From: Glycomyces sp040645615
GTDB lineage: Bacteria > Actinomycetota > Actinomycetes > Mycobacteriales > Micromonosporaceae
Direction of reading: 5' to 3'
DNA: 64,000 bases
NCBI RefSeq assembly: GCF_040645615.1
Contig: NZ_JBEYYO010000010.1
Span: 62,001 to 126,000 of the forward strand
Of the stretch, positions 17,883 to 26,932 are shown piece by piece. The position numbers and the translations under genes are program-made. A model generated the notes under the pieces. The model was not told the origin of the DNA and searched no databases. It was given only the letters and a program-made list of their open reading frames with translations. Numbering within the stretch: the first letter of the stretch is position 1; each line of letters opens with the position of its first letter.

Positions 17883-18380
17883 GTGGACAACATCTCGGAC
17901 GCCGAACTCGATGCCGCCGCCACCGAACTGCACCACAGCATCGAGCACTCGCGGCTCATGATCACCCACGCGGACACGAAGGCCTCGCTGCTGGCCGCCG
18001 GGACCATTCCACTTGCAGTGCTACTGCTCGCGGCTCCCTCGTTAACCGGTCCGTCGGGGGCCGCCAGTGTGTTCGCCTGGATCGGCGCGGTGTTCGCATT
18101 GAGCGGCATCGGGTGTCTGGGGACCGTCGTCTGGCCTCGGCTGCCTGCTGGGGACACCGGGATTCGCGCTAGTGCGCACCGGTCTGCTGAGCGGATTGCT
18201 GCCCATGCGGTTGAGGCGGCTCGGGATCCTGAGCGGATGCTTCGCGCCAATGCGAAGCAGCTCGCGGTGCTTTCGGCGTTGGCGTTGATCAAGTTTCGGT
18301 TGCTTCGGGCGGCCATGAGCTGCTTCGGTGTTGCCGCGGTGTTCATGATCGCCGCGGCGATCGCGTGGGGGTTGCGTTAG
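17883..18380 (+). CDS. PycTM-like membrane protein (Pycsar effector-type)
   Basis: The 165-residue protein opens with a helix containing HSRLMITHADTKASLLAAG, the hallmark of the Pycsar effector PycTM family. Two membrane helices follow (about 36-52 and 60-84), then a cytosolic charged helix (RSAERIAAHAVEAARDPERM), and NAKQLAVLSALALIKFRLLRAAM leads into a last hydrophobic segment (about 139-162). Known PycTM proteins damage the inner membrane when a cyclic pyrimidine nucleotide accumulates during phage infection. The GTG at 17883 has GGAGG 5 bases upstream. The stop overlaps the convergent GH42 stop. No class III cyclase, the usual partner, is present nearby. Confidence 0.75.
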   Translation: MDNISDAELDAAATELHHSIEHSRLMITHADTKASLLAAGTIPLAVLLLAAPSLTGPSGAASVFAWIGAVFALSGIGCLGTVVWPRLPAGDTGIRASAHRSAERIAAHAVEAARDPERMLRANAKQLAVLSALALIKFRLLRAAMSCFGVAAVFMIAAAIAWGLR

Positions 18381-20356
18381 GCGATTCGGATTACTGCTGA
18401 TGCTCCTGGTTGGAGGTGGTCGGTTCTTGTCCAGGGGGTTCCTGTTAGGAGGTTTTGGCCTTCTGCGGGGATGGGGGTTGGGGTTTGGCCGTGGTTGATT
18501 GCGAAGAGGTAGGTGCGGCCGTCCTCGTGGCGGCGGGTTACCAGTTCTAGGGTCTCGGGGGTGTCGGATTGGAGGCCGATGTTGGTGAGGAAGGTGGCGA
18601 GGTCCGTGGGGCGGGTCGACAGGTACCAGATTTGGCCTTTGCCGAGGTGGCGGTGGAAGATCGCTCCGGTTGCGGGGTAGTCGGTGAAGGAGGCGACCAC
18701 TTCGGCGGTGGTGGGGTGGGCGGCTTCTGACCAGGTGTGGCCTTCTGTGCCGTCGTCGAGGGTGATCGTGGCGCCTTTGGGGAGCGGGCAGAATTCTTCG
18801 ACTCGGACGCCTATGAGGTCGCGCAGCGCCCCGGGGAGGCCTTCGTGGACGTGGTCGTCGCGGTCCACGATGCCGGAGTAGGGGCCGACCACCAGGGTGC
18901 CGCCGGATTCGACGTAGGCGCGGAGGTTCGCGTCGGATTCGAGGACGTAGAGGTGCGGGGCGAAGACGTACTCGTAGCCGTTGAGGTCCCATTCGGGGTT
19001 GACCAGGTCGGTCGTGACGCCCTTGCGCCACAGGGCCGCGTGCCAGCGGCGGATCTCGGGATAGGTGGCCATGTCGGCTGAGGGCTGGCCGGGAGTCGCG
19101 GCGGCCCAGGCGGATTCGAAGTCGAGGAGGATCGCGGCGCGAGAGACCACTGTGGAGCCCTTGACCTCGGCGAGGCGTTTGAGCCAGCCGCCGAACTCGA
19201 CCACTTCGCGCCAGACCTTGGAGTCGGTGCCGCCGTGGGTGATCATCGAGGAGTGCCAGCGCTCGGTGCCGTAACGCGAAGCGCGCCATTGAAAGTACAT
19301 CGCGCCCTCCGACCCTCGGGCCACATAGGACAACGAGTGGCGCAGCTGGTCGCCCGGTTGCTTGGCGAAGTAGCCGCCGCGCCAGGCCGAGCTGTTGGTC
19401 GACTGCTCCATGAGCAGCCACGGGGACCCGCCGGCCAGACCCCGGGAGGCGTCGGCGCCGAACGCGACCTGGGCGGGGGCCTCGATGTCGTCGTCGTGTT
19501 CGGGGATGAGGTAGTGGTCGGTGGCCACGAGCCGCCCCGGGCCGGTGACGTGCTCGCCCCAGCGGTGGTAGTCGAGCCGGGAGAAGTTGCCGGTGACCAT
19601 GAGGTTCGTGGTGATCGGCTTGCCGGAGCGGCGCGCGATCGCGTCGGCCTCGGAGCGGAAGAGCTTCAGCAGCGCGTCGGAGCCGAACCGCTGCCAGTCG
19701 AGCACGTGCCCGGGGCTGGGGGTCTCGGCGCTGATGCGCGGCGGGAGCACCTGCGACCAGTCGGTGAAGGTCTGGGACCAGAACGTGGTGCCCCACGCCC
19801 GGTTGAGGCCGTCGAGGTCCCCGTGGCGCTCTTCGAGCCAGACGCGGAAGGCGTCGGCGGCCGCGTCGCAGTAACACCAGCGGTAGTACTCGTTCCCCAC
19901 GTGCCACATGGCCAGCGCCGGGTGGTCGGCATAGCGCTCGGCGAGGCGGGTGGCCATCTCCACTACGGCCGCTTGGAAGACGGGCGCGTGCGGGCAGTAC
20001 TCGGCGCGCGCGCCGTAGTTCAGGCGGCGGCCTTCGGCGTCGACCGGGAGCGTCTCGGGGTGGCGCTGGGAGAACCACGGCGGCGGGGACGCGGTGGAGG
20101 TCGCCAGGTCGGCCTTGACGCCGCCTTCGGCGAGCAGGTCCATGATGGCGTCGAGCCGTTCGAAGTCCCACACGCCGGGGCCGGGGTTGATGCCGGCCCA
20201 GGCGAAGATGTTGACGCTGACGAGGTTGACCCCTGCCTCCCGCATGAGGCGGACGTCCTCGTCCCAGACCTCGCGCGGCCACTGCTCGGGGTTGTAGTCG
20301 CCGCCGTAGGCGAGGCCGTCGACGGTGGGGATGATGTCGGAGTTCGGGTGTGCCAT
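18377..20356 (-). CDS. GH42 beta-galactosidase
   Basis: This is a glycoside hydrolase family 42 enzyme of 659 residues that releases terminal beta-galactose from small glycosides in the cytosol. The start MAHPNSDIIPTVDGLAYGGDYNPEQW is typical. The acid/base Glu is in MWHVGNEYYRW (near residue 154) and the likely nucleophile in LLMEQSTNS (near 316). Zinc-site cysteines may be those in YCPHAP and CYCDAA. The ATG at 20356 has GAAAGG 5 bases before it and lies 11 bp after the last transporter gene. It is the distal gene of the import operon, so the imported sugar is likely a beta-galactoside, though arabinosides are possible. Confidence 0.9.
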   Translation of the reverse strand: MAHPNSDIIPTVDGLAYGGDYNPEQWPREVWDEDVRLMREAGVNLVSVNIFAWAGINPGPGVWDFERLDAIMDLLAEGGVKADLATSTASPPPWFSQRHPETLPVDAEGRRLNYGARAEYCPHAPVFQAAVVEMATRLAERYADHPALAMWHVGNEYYRWCYCDAAADAFRVWLEERHGDLDGLNRAWGTTFWSQTFTDWSQVLPPRISAETPSPGHVLDWQRFGSDALLKLFRSEADAIARRSGKPITTNLMVTGNFSRLDYHRWGEHVTGPGRLVATDHYLIPEHDDDIEAPAQVAFGADASRGLAGGSPWLLMEQSTNSSAWRGGYFAKQPGDQLRHSLSYVARGSEGAMYFQWRASRYGTERWHSSMITHGGTDSKVWREVVEFGGWLKRLAEVKGSTVVSRAAILLDFESAWAAATPGQPSADMATYPEIRRWHAALWRKGVTTDLVNPEWDLNGYEYVFAPHLYVLESDANLRAYVESGGTLVVGPYSGIVDRDDHVHEGLPGALRDLIGVRVEEFCPLPKGATITLDDGTEGHTWSEAAHPTTAEVVASFTDYPATGAIFHRHLGKGQIWYLSTRPTDLATFLTNIGLQSDTPETLELVTRRHEDGRTYLFAINHGQTPTPIPAEGQNLLTGTPWTRTDHLQPGASAVIRIA

Positions 20357-20367
20357 CGAGGCCTTTC

Positions 20368-21363
20368 TCAAGTGGACGGTGTCACGATGCCTTGCAGGTC
20401 CAGTTCGCCGCGCCGCACGCAGCGCACCCCGTCGTCGAGGTCGACATGGCCTGTGGCGCAGCGGTCCTCGGCGTAGCGGCAGCGGCGCGCGAACGAGCAG
20501 CCCGGCGGCGGGTTCGACGGGTCGGGCAGCTCGTCGGGCAGGAGGATGCGCGTCCCGCGTCCGCGCAGCGCGGGGTCGGGGATCGGCACGGCCGACATGA
20601 GCGCCTCGGTGTAGGGGTGGCGCGGCCGCTCGTAGAGCTCGGCGGTGCTCGCGAGCTCGGCGATCCGCCCGAAGTACATCACCGCAACCCGGTCGGCGAG
20701 GTTCTCGACCACCGACAGGTCGTGCGAGATGAACAGGTACGTGAGCCCGAACTCGGCCTGGAGTTCGCGCAGGAGGTTGAGGATCTGCGCGCGCACCGAG
20801 ACGTCGAGCGCGCTGACCGGTTCGTCGGCGACCACGAGGCGCGGCTCCACGATGAGCGCCCGCGCGATGTTCACGCGCTGGCGCTGCCCGCCGGAGAACG
20901 CGTGCGGGTAGCGGTCCATGTAGTCCGGGCTCAGGCCCACGCGGCGCATCATCGTGGCGATGCGGTCCTCCAGTTCGGAGCCGCGGGCCTCGCCGGTGGC
21001 CACGAGCGGGTCGCCGATGATCTGCCGCAGCGTCATCCGCGGGTTGAGCGAGGAGAACGGGTCCTGGAAGACCATCCGGATCTGGCGCCGGAACGGGGCC
21101 CGCTCCCGCGCCTTCATCGCGGTGAGGTCGCGGCCCTCGAAGCGGACGGTGCCGCTGGTGGCCTTCTGCGCCCCGACGATGGTGCGGCCCAATGTGGTCT
21201 TGCCGCAGCCGGACTCGCCGACCAGGGCGAGGGTCTCGCCGGGGAGGAGGTCGAGGTCGACTCCGGACACGGCGTGGTTCTCGGCGGTGACGCGTCCGAA
21301 GAGGTTGCGGCGCACCGGGAAGCGGACGTGGAGGTCGCGGACCTCCAGCAGCGGGTCGGTCAT
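20368..21363 (-). CDS. Oligopeptide/oligosaccharide-type ABC transporter ATPase (OppF-like)
   Basis: This is the second ATP-binding subunit of a peptide-type (family 5) importer, 331 residues. Walker A is GESGCGKTTLG, signature FSGGQRQRVNIARA, Walker B RLVVADEPVSALD. The C-terminal oligopeptide-transporter extension includes HPYTEALMSAVPIPDP and a cysteine cluster (GCSFARRCRYAEDRC) that may hold an iron-sulphur centre in this subfamily. Its ATG overlaps the stop of the OppD-like gene by 4 bases. It works with the genes upstream; the linked GH42 gene suggests sugars rather than peptides. Confidence 0.92.
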   Translation of the reverse strand: MTDPLLEVRDLHVRFPVRRNLFGRVTAENHAVSGVDLDLLPGETLALVGESGCGKTTLGRTIVGAQKATSGTVRFEGRDLTAMKARERAPFRRQIRMVFQDPFSSLNPRMTLRQIIGDPLVATGEARGSELEDRIATMMRRVGLSPDYMDRYPHAFSGGQRQRVNIARALIVEPRLVVADEPVSALDVSVRAQILNLLRELQAEFGLTYLFISHDLSVVENLADRVAVMYFGRIAELASTAELYERPRHPYTEALMSAVPIPDPALRGRGTRILLPDELPDPSNPPPGCSFARRCRYAEDRCATGHVDLDDGVRCVRRGELDLQGIVTPST

Positions 21364-22397
21364 GCCGAGGCTCCTTCGACTGTGTCTTCGAACGACTCGT
21401 AGAGGACGCATTCGACGGTCCGCGAGCCGAGGCGGACCTCGGGCGGGGCGTCGACGTCGCAGGTCCCGGCGATCGCCTCGGCGCACCTGGGGTGGAACGA
21501 GCAGCCCCTCGGGCGGTGCAGCGGGTTGGGGACCGTGCCGGGGATCGTGGGCAGGTCGCGGCCCCGGTCGCGCCCGAGCACCGGGACGGAGGCCAGGAGC
21601 GCCTTCGTGTAGGGGTGCTTGGGATCGGCGAAGAGCTCCTCGACGCTGGCCCGCTCGACCACGCGGCCGAGGTACATCACGGCCACTTCGTCGGCGAGTT
21701 CGGCCACGACCCCGAGGTCGTGGGTGATGAACATGACCGCCATGTGGTGCTCGGCCTGGAGCGAGCGGATGAGGTCGAGGATGCGGGCCTGGGTCGTGAC
21801 GTCCAGAGCCGTGGTCGGTTCGTCGGCGATGAGCAGGGTCGGGTTGGCGCACAGGGCGATCGCGATCATCGCGCGCTGACACATGCCGCCCGACAGCTGG
21901 AACGGGTAGGCGTCGACCCGGCGGTGCGGGTCGGGGATGCCCACCGAGTCGAGCAGCTCTATGGCCCTGGCCCGGGCGGCCTTCTTGTCGAGTCCGGTGT
22001 GGATCCGCAGGGTCTCGATCAGCTGCGCGCCGATGGTGCGCAAGGGCAGCAGCGAGGCCGCGGGCTCTTGGAAGATCATGCCCACGTCGCCGCCGCGGAG
22101 CTTCTGGAGGCGCTTGTCCCCCGCCTCCAGGGAGAGCACGTCGAAGGACTCGCCGGTCCCGGCGATGTTGTCGCCGTTCCAGGTCACGGTCCCGGCGTCG
22201 ACGGTCCCGGTGCCTTCCAGCAGGCGCAGGATGGAGCGGGCGGTGACCGACTTGCCGCAGCCGGACTCCCCTACGACGCAGAGGGTCCGCCCCGCGTGGA
22301 CTTCGAGGTCGACGCCGTCGACGGCGCGGACCTTCCCGTCGAAGGTGTCGAAGCCGGTGTGCAGCCCCGAGATTTCGAGCAGTGGTCGCTGGTCCAT
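21360..22397 (-). CDS. Oligopeptide/oligosaccharide-type ABC transporter ATPase (OppD-like)
   Basis: This 345-residue ATPase is the first ATP-binding subunit of the importer. Walker A is GESGCGKSVTA and Walker B TLLIADEPTTALD. The signature reads LSGGMCQRAMIA, with cysteine where most family members have arginine. The C-terminal HPYTKALLASVPVLG and GCSFHPRCAEAIAGTC are family features. A short 7-bp gap follows the permease gene. Confidence 0.92.
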   Translation of the reverse strand: MDQRPLLEISGLHTGFDTFDGKVRAVDGVDLEVHAGRTLCVVGESGCGKSVTARSILRLLEGTGTVDAGTVTWNGDNIAGTGESFDVLSLEAGDKRLQKLRGGDVGMIFQEPAASLLPLRTIGAQLIETLRIHTGLDKKAARARAIELLDSVGIPDPHRRVDAYPFQLSGGMCQRAMIAIALCANPTLLIADEPTTALDVTTQARILDLIRSLQAEHHMAVMFITHDLGVVAELADEVAVMYLGRVVERASVEELFADPKHPYTKALLASVPVLGRDRGRDLPTIPGTVPNPLHRPRGCSFHPRCAEAIAGTCDVDAPPEVRLGSRTVECVLYESFEDTVEGASA

Positions 22398-22404
22398 GTC
22401 AAAC

Positions 22405-23544
22405 CTAGTGCTTGTAGGGGTCGGCGGCGTCGCGCAGGCCGTCGCCGACGAAGTTGAACGCGAGGACGACGAGCACGACGGCCACGCCCGGGATCAGGAG
22501 CCACGGCGCGCCCGAGAGCACGCTCCACTTGCTGGCGTCCTGGAGCTGCACGCCCCACGAGACCGCGGGCGAGCGCAGGCCCATGCCCAGCCACGACAGG
22601 GCCGTCTCGGCCAGGATCATCGACGGGATCGACAGCGAGAGCGCGGCGATGATGTGCGAGGAGAACGAGGGCAGCATGTGCCGGAACATGACGCGCGCGT
22701 GGCTGGAGCCGTCCAGCAGCGCCGAGGTCACGAACTCCTCGGAGCGCATCGCGAGGAACCGGCCGCGCACTTCTCTGGCCAGGCCCGTCCACGCCACCAG
22801 CGCAAGGATCGTGGTGATGATGAAGTACCTCGCGACCGGGCCCATCTGCGCCGGGAGCGCCGCGGCCAGGCCGAGCCACAGTGGAATCGAGGGTACGGCC
22901 ATGATCAGCTCGATGATCCGCTGTACCCCGTTGTCGACCCAGCCGCCGAAGTAGCCCGAGATCGCGCCGAGCACGATGCCGAGCGCGAACGCGAGCATCA
23001 CGCCGATGATGCCGACCGAGGCCGAGACGCGGGTGGCGTACACCAGCTGGCTCAGCAGGTCCTGGCCGTCGGTGGTGGTCCCGAGCAGGTACATCGGGTC
23101 TTCCATGTCCTTGGGGCCGATGAGGTGTCGGTCCATCGGGATGAGCCCGAAGAGCTCGTACTCCTCGCCTTTGACGAAGAGTCCCACGTCGACGCGGTCG
23201 GCGGGGTCGGGCTCGTAGGTGATCCGCAGCGAGCGCGGGTCCTGTTCGGACGTGTAGCCGTCCACGTGGAGGCCGAAGCGGAACCCGTCGGGTCCGTCGG
23301 TGTCCCAGAGCTTGAGGACCTGCGGCGGGGCGGTGGTGTACTCGGAGTCGCGGTGGCGGTTGTCGAAGGGGGCCACGAACTCGCACAAGGCGATCACGAT
23401 GAGCATGGCGGCGAGGAACCAGGCCGAGACCAGCGCGAGCCGGTGCCGTTTGAAGGCCCACCAGACGAGTTTGCGCTGCGGGGCGCGGGTGCGGGTCGCG
23501 TCGCCGATCGGTTCGGCGGCGCCTTCGGGAGCTTTCAGGGTCAT
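22405..23544 (-). CDS. ABC transporter permease (DppC/OppC-like)
   Basis: This permease of 379 residues has an N-terminal membrane helix, a long extracytoplasmic insert of about 110 residues (about 60-165), then five helices with the EAA-like loop (FVTSALLDGSSHARVMFRHMLP). The insert distinguishes it from peptide DppC proteins and matches subfamily members linked to sugar import. It starts 4 bp after the partner permease ends. It forms the heterodimeric pore with the DppB-like protein. Confidence 0.9.
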   Translation of the reverse strand: MTLKAPEGAAEPIGDATRTRAPQRKLVWWAFKRHRLALVSAWFLAAMLIVIALCEFVAPFDNRHRDSEYTTAPPQVLKLWDTDGPDGFRFGLHVDGYTSEQDPRSLRITYEPDPADRVDVGLFVKGEEYELFGLIPMDRHLIGPKDMEDPMYLLGTTTDGQDLLSQLVYATRVSASVGIIGVMLAFALGIVLGAISGYFGGWVDNGVQRIIELIMAVPSIPLWLGLAAALPAQMGPVARYFIITTILALVAWTGLAREVRGRFLAMRSEEFVTSALLDGSSHARVMFRHMLPSFSSHIIAALSLSIPSMILAETALSWLGMGLRSPAVSWGVQLQDASKWSVLSGAPWLLIPGVAVVLVVLAFNFVGDGLRDAADPYKH

Positions 23545-23548
23545 CGCC

Positions 23549-24544
23549 TCACCTCTGGTGTCCGAGTCGGATGCGGGGGTCGAGCCAGCCCAGGAGCAGG
23601 TCGGATATGAGCGTGCCGAACACGGTCACCACGCTGAGGACCATGATGATCGACCCGGCCAGGTACATGTCCTGGGATTTCAAGGCGCCCAAGAGGACCG
23701 GGCCGAGCGTGGGCAGGCTGAGGATCTGGCCGACCACGATGTCGCCGACCAGGAGCAGCGGCAGGACCCACCCGATCGTGGACACGAACGGGTTGAGCGC
23801 CACGCGCAGCGGGTAGCGGCGAAGCAAGGCGCCCTCGGGGACCCCGCGCGCCCGCGCGGCGGTCACGTAGGGGCGGCGCAGCTCGTCGAGGAGGTTGTTG
23901 CGGATGATCCGCACCAGCCCGGCGACCCCGGCGGTGCCGATGACGATCATCGGGATCCACAGGTGGCCGAGCAGGTCGAGGAGCTTCCCGAGGTTCCAGG
24001 AGGCGTCGCACCACTCCGGCGAGCACAGTCCTGAGGGGACGGACCCGAACCAGGTGACGCTGAAGTAGATGAACACCAGCGCGATGAGGAAGTTCGGGAC
24101 GGCCAGGCCGAGGAACCCGATCGTGGTGGCGGTGTAGTCGCCGATCGAGTGCTGCTTGACCGCCGAGTAGACCCCGATCGGGAAGGCCAGTCCCCACGTC
24201 ACCAGCAGGGTCAGGAACGAGACGCCGAGCGTCGCGCCCAGGCGCGGGCCGATGACCTGCGCCACGGGCTTCTCGAACTCGAAGGACATGCCCAGGTCGC
24301 CGTGCACGACGATCTGCGTGAACCAGTGCCAGTACTGCTGGAACAGGTTGCCGTCCAGGCCGTAGCGCGCCCGCAGGTTCTCGACGTCCTGCGGGGACAG
24401 GCCTTGGCCCTGCACGGAGTACTTGACCTGCAGGGCGGTCACGTAGTCGCCGGGCGGCAGATTGATGATCACGAACACCACCAGCGAGATCGCCAGCAGT
24501 GTCGCCGCCATGTAGAGCGCACGGCGACCCAGGTATCGAACCAC
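23549..24544 (-). CDS. ABC transporter permease (DppB/OppB-like)
   Basis: The 331-residue permease starts MVRYLGRRALYMAATLLAISLVVFVIINLPPGDYV, the usual first helix of DppB-type subunits. The EAA-like loop is VTAARARGVPEGALLRRYPLR. It pairs with the following permease. The start lies 22 bp after the binding-protein stop. Confidence 0.92.
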   Translation of the reverse strand: MVRYLGRRALYMAATLLAISLVVFVIINLPPGDYVTALQVKYSVQGQGLSPQDVENLRARYGLDGNLFQQYWHWFTQIVVHGDLGMSFEFEKPVAQVIGPRLGATLGVSFLTLLVTWGLAFPIGVYSAVKQHSIGDYTATTIGFLGLAVPNFLIALVFIYFSVTWFGSVPSGLCSPEWCDASWNLGKLLDLLGHLWIPMIVIGTAGVAGLVRIIRNNLLDELRRPYVTAARARGVPEGALLRRYPLRVALNPFVSTIGWVLPLLLVGDIVVGQILSLPTLGPVLLGALKSQDMYLAGSIIMVLSVVTVFGTLISDLLLGWLDPRIRLGHQR

Positions 24545-24565
24545 TTGTCAGTTCCCCCAGTCCGG

Positions 24566-26605
24566 TTACTTCGCGATGAACCACTGCTCGGGGGCGGCCG
24601 GGCCGGGGGTCCCGTAGGTGGGGTTCTCCGGCATGGAGCCGCCGACGTTCTTGAGGTCGTTGGACACGATGGCCCAGGCCCCTTGGCCGCGGACGGTGCC
24701 GATGGCGGGGAACTCGTCCTTGGCGATGGCGAGGATCTGCTTGAAGATCTCGTCGCGGGCGGCCTCGTCGGGTTCGGCCTTGAACTGGTCGTACAGGTCC
24801 CACTGCTCGGTGACCCACGCGGGCGGTTCGGCCACGAGCGCTTCCTGGGTGGTGCCGTTGGTGTAGAGCTCGGACCACTGGCGGGCGAACATCGCGCCGC
24901 CGGCGGGGCCGCCTGCCATGTACCACTGCACGGCCACGGTCTCGTCGAGGTAGCCGCCGTCGCCGGTCCACACGGTGAGGTCGTAGTCGAACTCGTTGAC
25001 GAGGTTCTGCCAGTTCTCGCGGGGCTGGCCCCCGATGTGGAGCTTGACGCCGACGGCGGCCCACATATCCACGATCATGTCGAGCGCGTTGACCCAGATG
25101 GAGCCCAGGAGGGCGTCGTCGGCCACGGCCACGGTGAATTCGAGGGGCGTGCCGTTCGCGGCCACGCGGGTGCCGCCCGAGCCCGCGGCGTACCCGGCCT
25201 CGTCGAGGATCGAGTTCGCCAGGTCGGGGTCGAATTCGAGGTACTGGGTGTCGAAGGCCTCGTCGTAGAAGCGGGACTCGGGCCGGGGCGCGGCCTGGCC
25301 GGCCTCGCCGACGCGGTTCCACAGGACGTCGATGAGCTCCTGTCGGTCGATCGCGTGCGACAGCGCGATGCGCAGCTGCTTGTCGTTGAAGACCTCGCGC
25401 AGTCCGGCGTCGCGGTGGTTCATGTTGAACGCGATGTTCATGTCGCTGGAGTAGGTCGACTCCAGGTCGACCACGGTGTAGTTCCCGTTGGCCTCGCCGT
25501 CGACGGCGTCGGCGCGGTGGGCGTTGTCGTTGAAGTGCCTCGAGTGGAACTGGTAGTCGCCGTTGACGGCGTGGGCGAACATCGTCTCCACATCGGCCAC
25601 GATGTTGAAGCGCACCTCGTCGAGGTACGGGAGCTGGCTGCCGTCCTCGTCGACCTTCCAGTAGTAGGGGTTGCGCTCGAACAGCGCGTAGTCGGCGTCC
25701 GAGATCGGCTTCTTGCAGATCCACGGGAGCAGCGTGGGCAGGTCCGGGTTCTCCCACAGGAAGTTCCACAGGTTGCCCTTGGAGGTGAAGCGCGAGACCC
25801 AGCCGTCGAAGCCCTCGTCGATCGACTCCTGCTCGGCGTTCGCGTTGAAGTCGGTGTGGAACTGCTCCAGGTAGTGGCGCGGGTACATGGTGAAGCGCTG
25901 GCCCGAGGTGCCTGCGGCCATGTCGTCGCGGAAGAGCGGCTTGGGGCTGTTGAAGCGGACGATGAAGGTGTAGTCGTCCACGATCTCCAGCTCGGCGGGC
26001 GTGCCGTCGACGGAGGCGAGCTCACCGGGGACGCCTTGCGTCAGTTCGGTGTTGAGGGCCACGTTGTGGTAGCCGAACTCGACGTCGGCGGTGGTCAGCG
26101 GCTCCCCGTCGGACCACTTGACGCCTTCGCGGAGGGTGATCGTGAACTCGGTGGCGTCCTCGTTGGGCTCGAACCCCGAGGCGATGTTCATGCCGATCTC
26201 GTCCCACGCGCGGTTGCGTTCGAGGAGGTGGCCGTCGTTGATGGTGCGCCACAGCCACGGGCCGTCGGCCGCGCCGTTGATGACGGTGTTCCAGGTGCCG
26301 CCATACTGGCCGATCTCCTCGGTGGCCTTGACGACGAGGGGCTCCTTGGGGAGGCGCTCGGCGACCGGCGGGAGGTCGCCGGCTTCGACGCGCTCGGCGA
26401 GCATGGGGGCCTCGGGGCCCTTGTCGCCGCCGCCGCCTTCGGACTCGGGGTCGGTGGAGAACCAGCTGCAACCGGCGGCCGAGGCGGTGAGGGCCGCGCC
26501 GCCGGAGAGGACGAGGCCGCGGCGGGTGAGCGAGGGCCAGGCGGCGCTCGCGGACCGGCCGCCCCGTCGTTGGAAGACGCTTTCAAGGGGCTGCTGAGTG
26601 CTCAT
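24566..26605 (-). CDS. Family 5 extracellular solute-binding lipoprotein
   Basis: This is a 679-residue substrate-binding protein of the peptide/nickel/oligosaccharide family. The N-terminus has a twin-arginine motif (LTRRGLVLSGGAAL) and a cysteine after ASAAG, consistent with Tat export and a lipid anchor, although the lipobox lacks the usual leucine. A poly-glycine/acidic linker follows. The length and the segment YGGTWNTVINGAADGPWLWR match sugar-binding members linked to GH genes. It is the first gene of the operon, and a 327-bp upstream region holds candidate operators. Confidence 0.9.
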   Translation of the reverse strand: MSTQQPLESVFQRRGGRSASAAWPSLTRRGLVLSGGAALTASAAGCSWFSTDPESEGGGGDKGPEAPMLAERVEAGDLPPVAERLPKEPLVVKATEEIGQYGGTWNTVINGAADGPWLWRTINDGHLLERNRAWDEIGMNIASGFEPNEDATEFTITLREGVKWSDGEPLTTADVEFGYHNVALNTELTQGVPGELASVDGTPAELEIVDDYTFIVRFNSPKPLFRDDMAAGTSGQRFTMYPRHYLEQFHTDFNANAEQESIDEGFDGWVSRFTSKGNLWNFLWENPDLPTLLPWICKKPISDADYALFERNPYYWKVDEDGSQLPYLDEVRFNIVADVETMFAHAVNGDYQFHSRHFNDNAHRADAVDGEANGNYTVVDLESTYSSDMNIAFNMNHRDAGLREVFNDKQLRIALSHAIDRQELIDVLWNRVGEAGQAAPRPESRFYDEAFDTQYLEFDPDLANSILDEAGYAAGSGGTRVAANGTPLEFTVAVADDALLGSIWVNALDMIVDMWAAVGVKLHIGGQPRENWQNLVNEFDYDLTVWTGDGGYLDETVAVQWYMAGGPAGGAMFARQWSELYTNGTTQEALVAEPPAWVTEQWDLYDQFKAEPDEAARDEIFKQILAIAKDEFPAIGTVRGQGAWAIVSNDLKNVGGSMPENPTYGTPGPAAPEQWFIAK

Positions 26606-26932
26606 CGGTGAGCGCTCCTTCCGTGTTCACGCGGCCGGACGGCCGACATGCAGAGACTCGGCGATCGAGGGACGCCGAGCGCGGGGGTTCCGACGGGTGC
26701 TTCGCGGCCCGTCGAATACCGAAACTGTTGAACTATTTCCGGAACTGCACCGAAAACTTTCGGTAATAGCGGTGAGACTACGGGAACACCAAAACAGCGT
26801 CAAGGCTGGTGAGTCGCCATAGAGGTCACGATAGGGTCACGAATGGCAATCGCATTCCTCGTTCGCGGCAGTGAAAAGTTTCGAAAGTTTCGGTCCGGAA
26901 TCGGGGACTGACGCAGCGAAGTCGGTCGATCT
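26606..26932 (-). promoter_or_regulatory. Operator-rich promoter region of the GH42/ABC import operon
   Basis: Two palindromes stand out: ACCGAAA-AC-TTTCGGT (26749-26764) and CGAAA-G-TTTCG (26882-26892), the latter overlapping TTTCGAAA (26879-26886). Single CGAAA half-sites lie nearby (26719). They resemble LacI-family operators of glycoside genes in streptomycetes. No coding gene is visible here. Confidence 0.55.

Noticed and set aside
16506..18380. Complete classical Pycsar operon
   Set aside because: No class III nucleotide cyclase domain is present in any of the three genes or their neighbours, so only the effector similarity is claimed.
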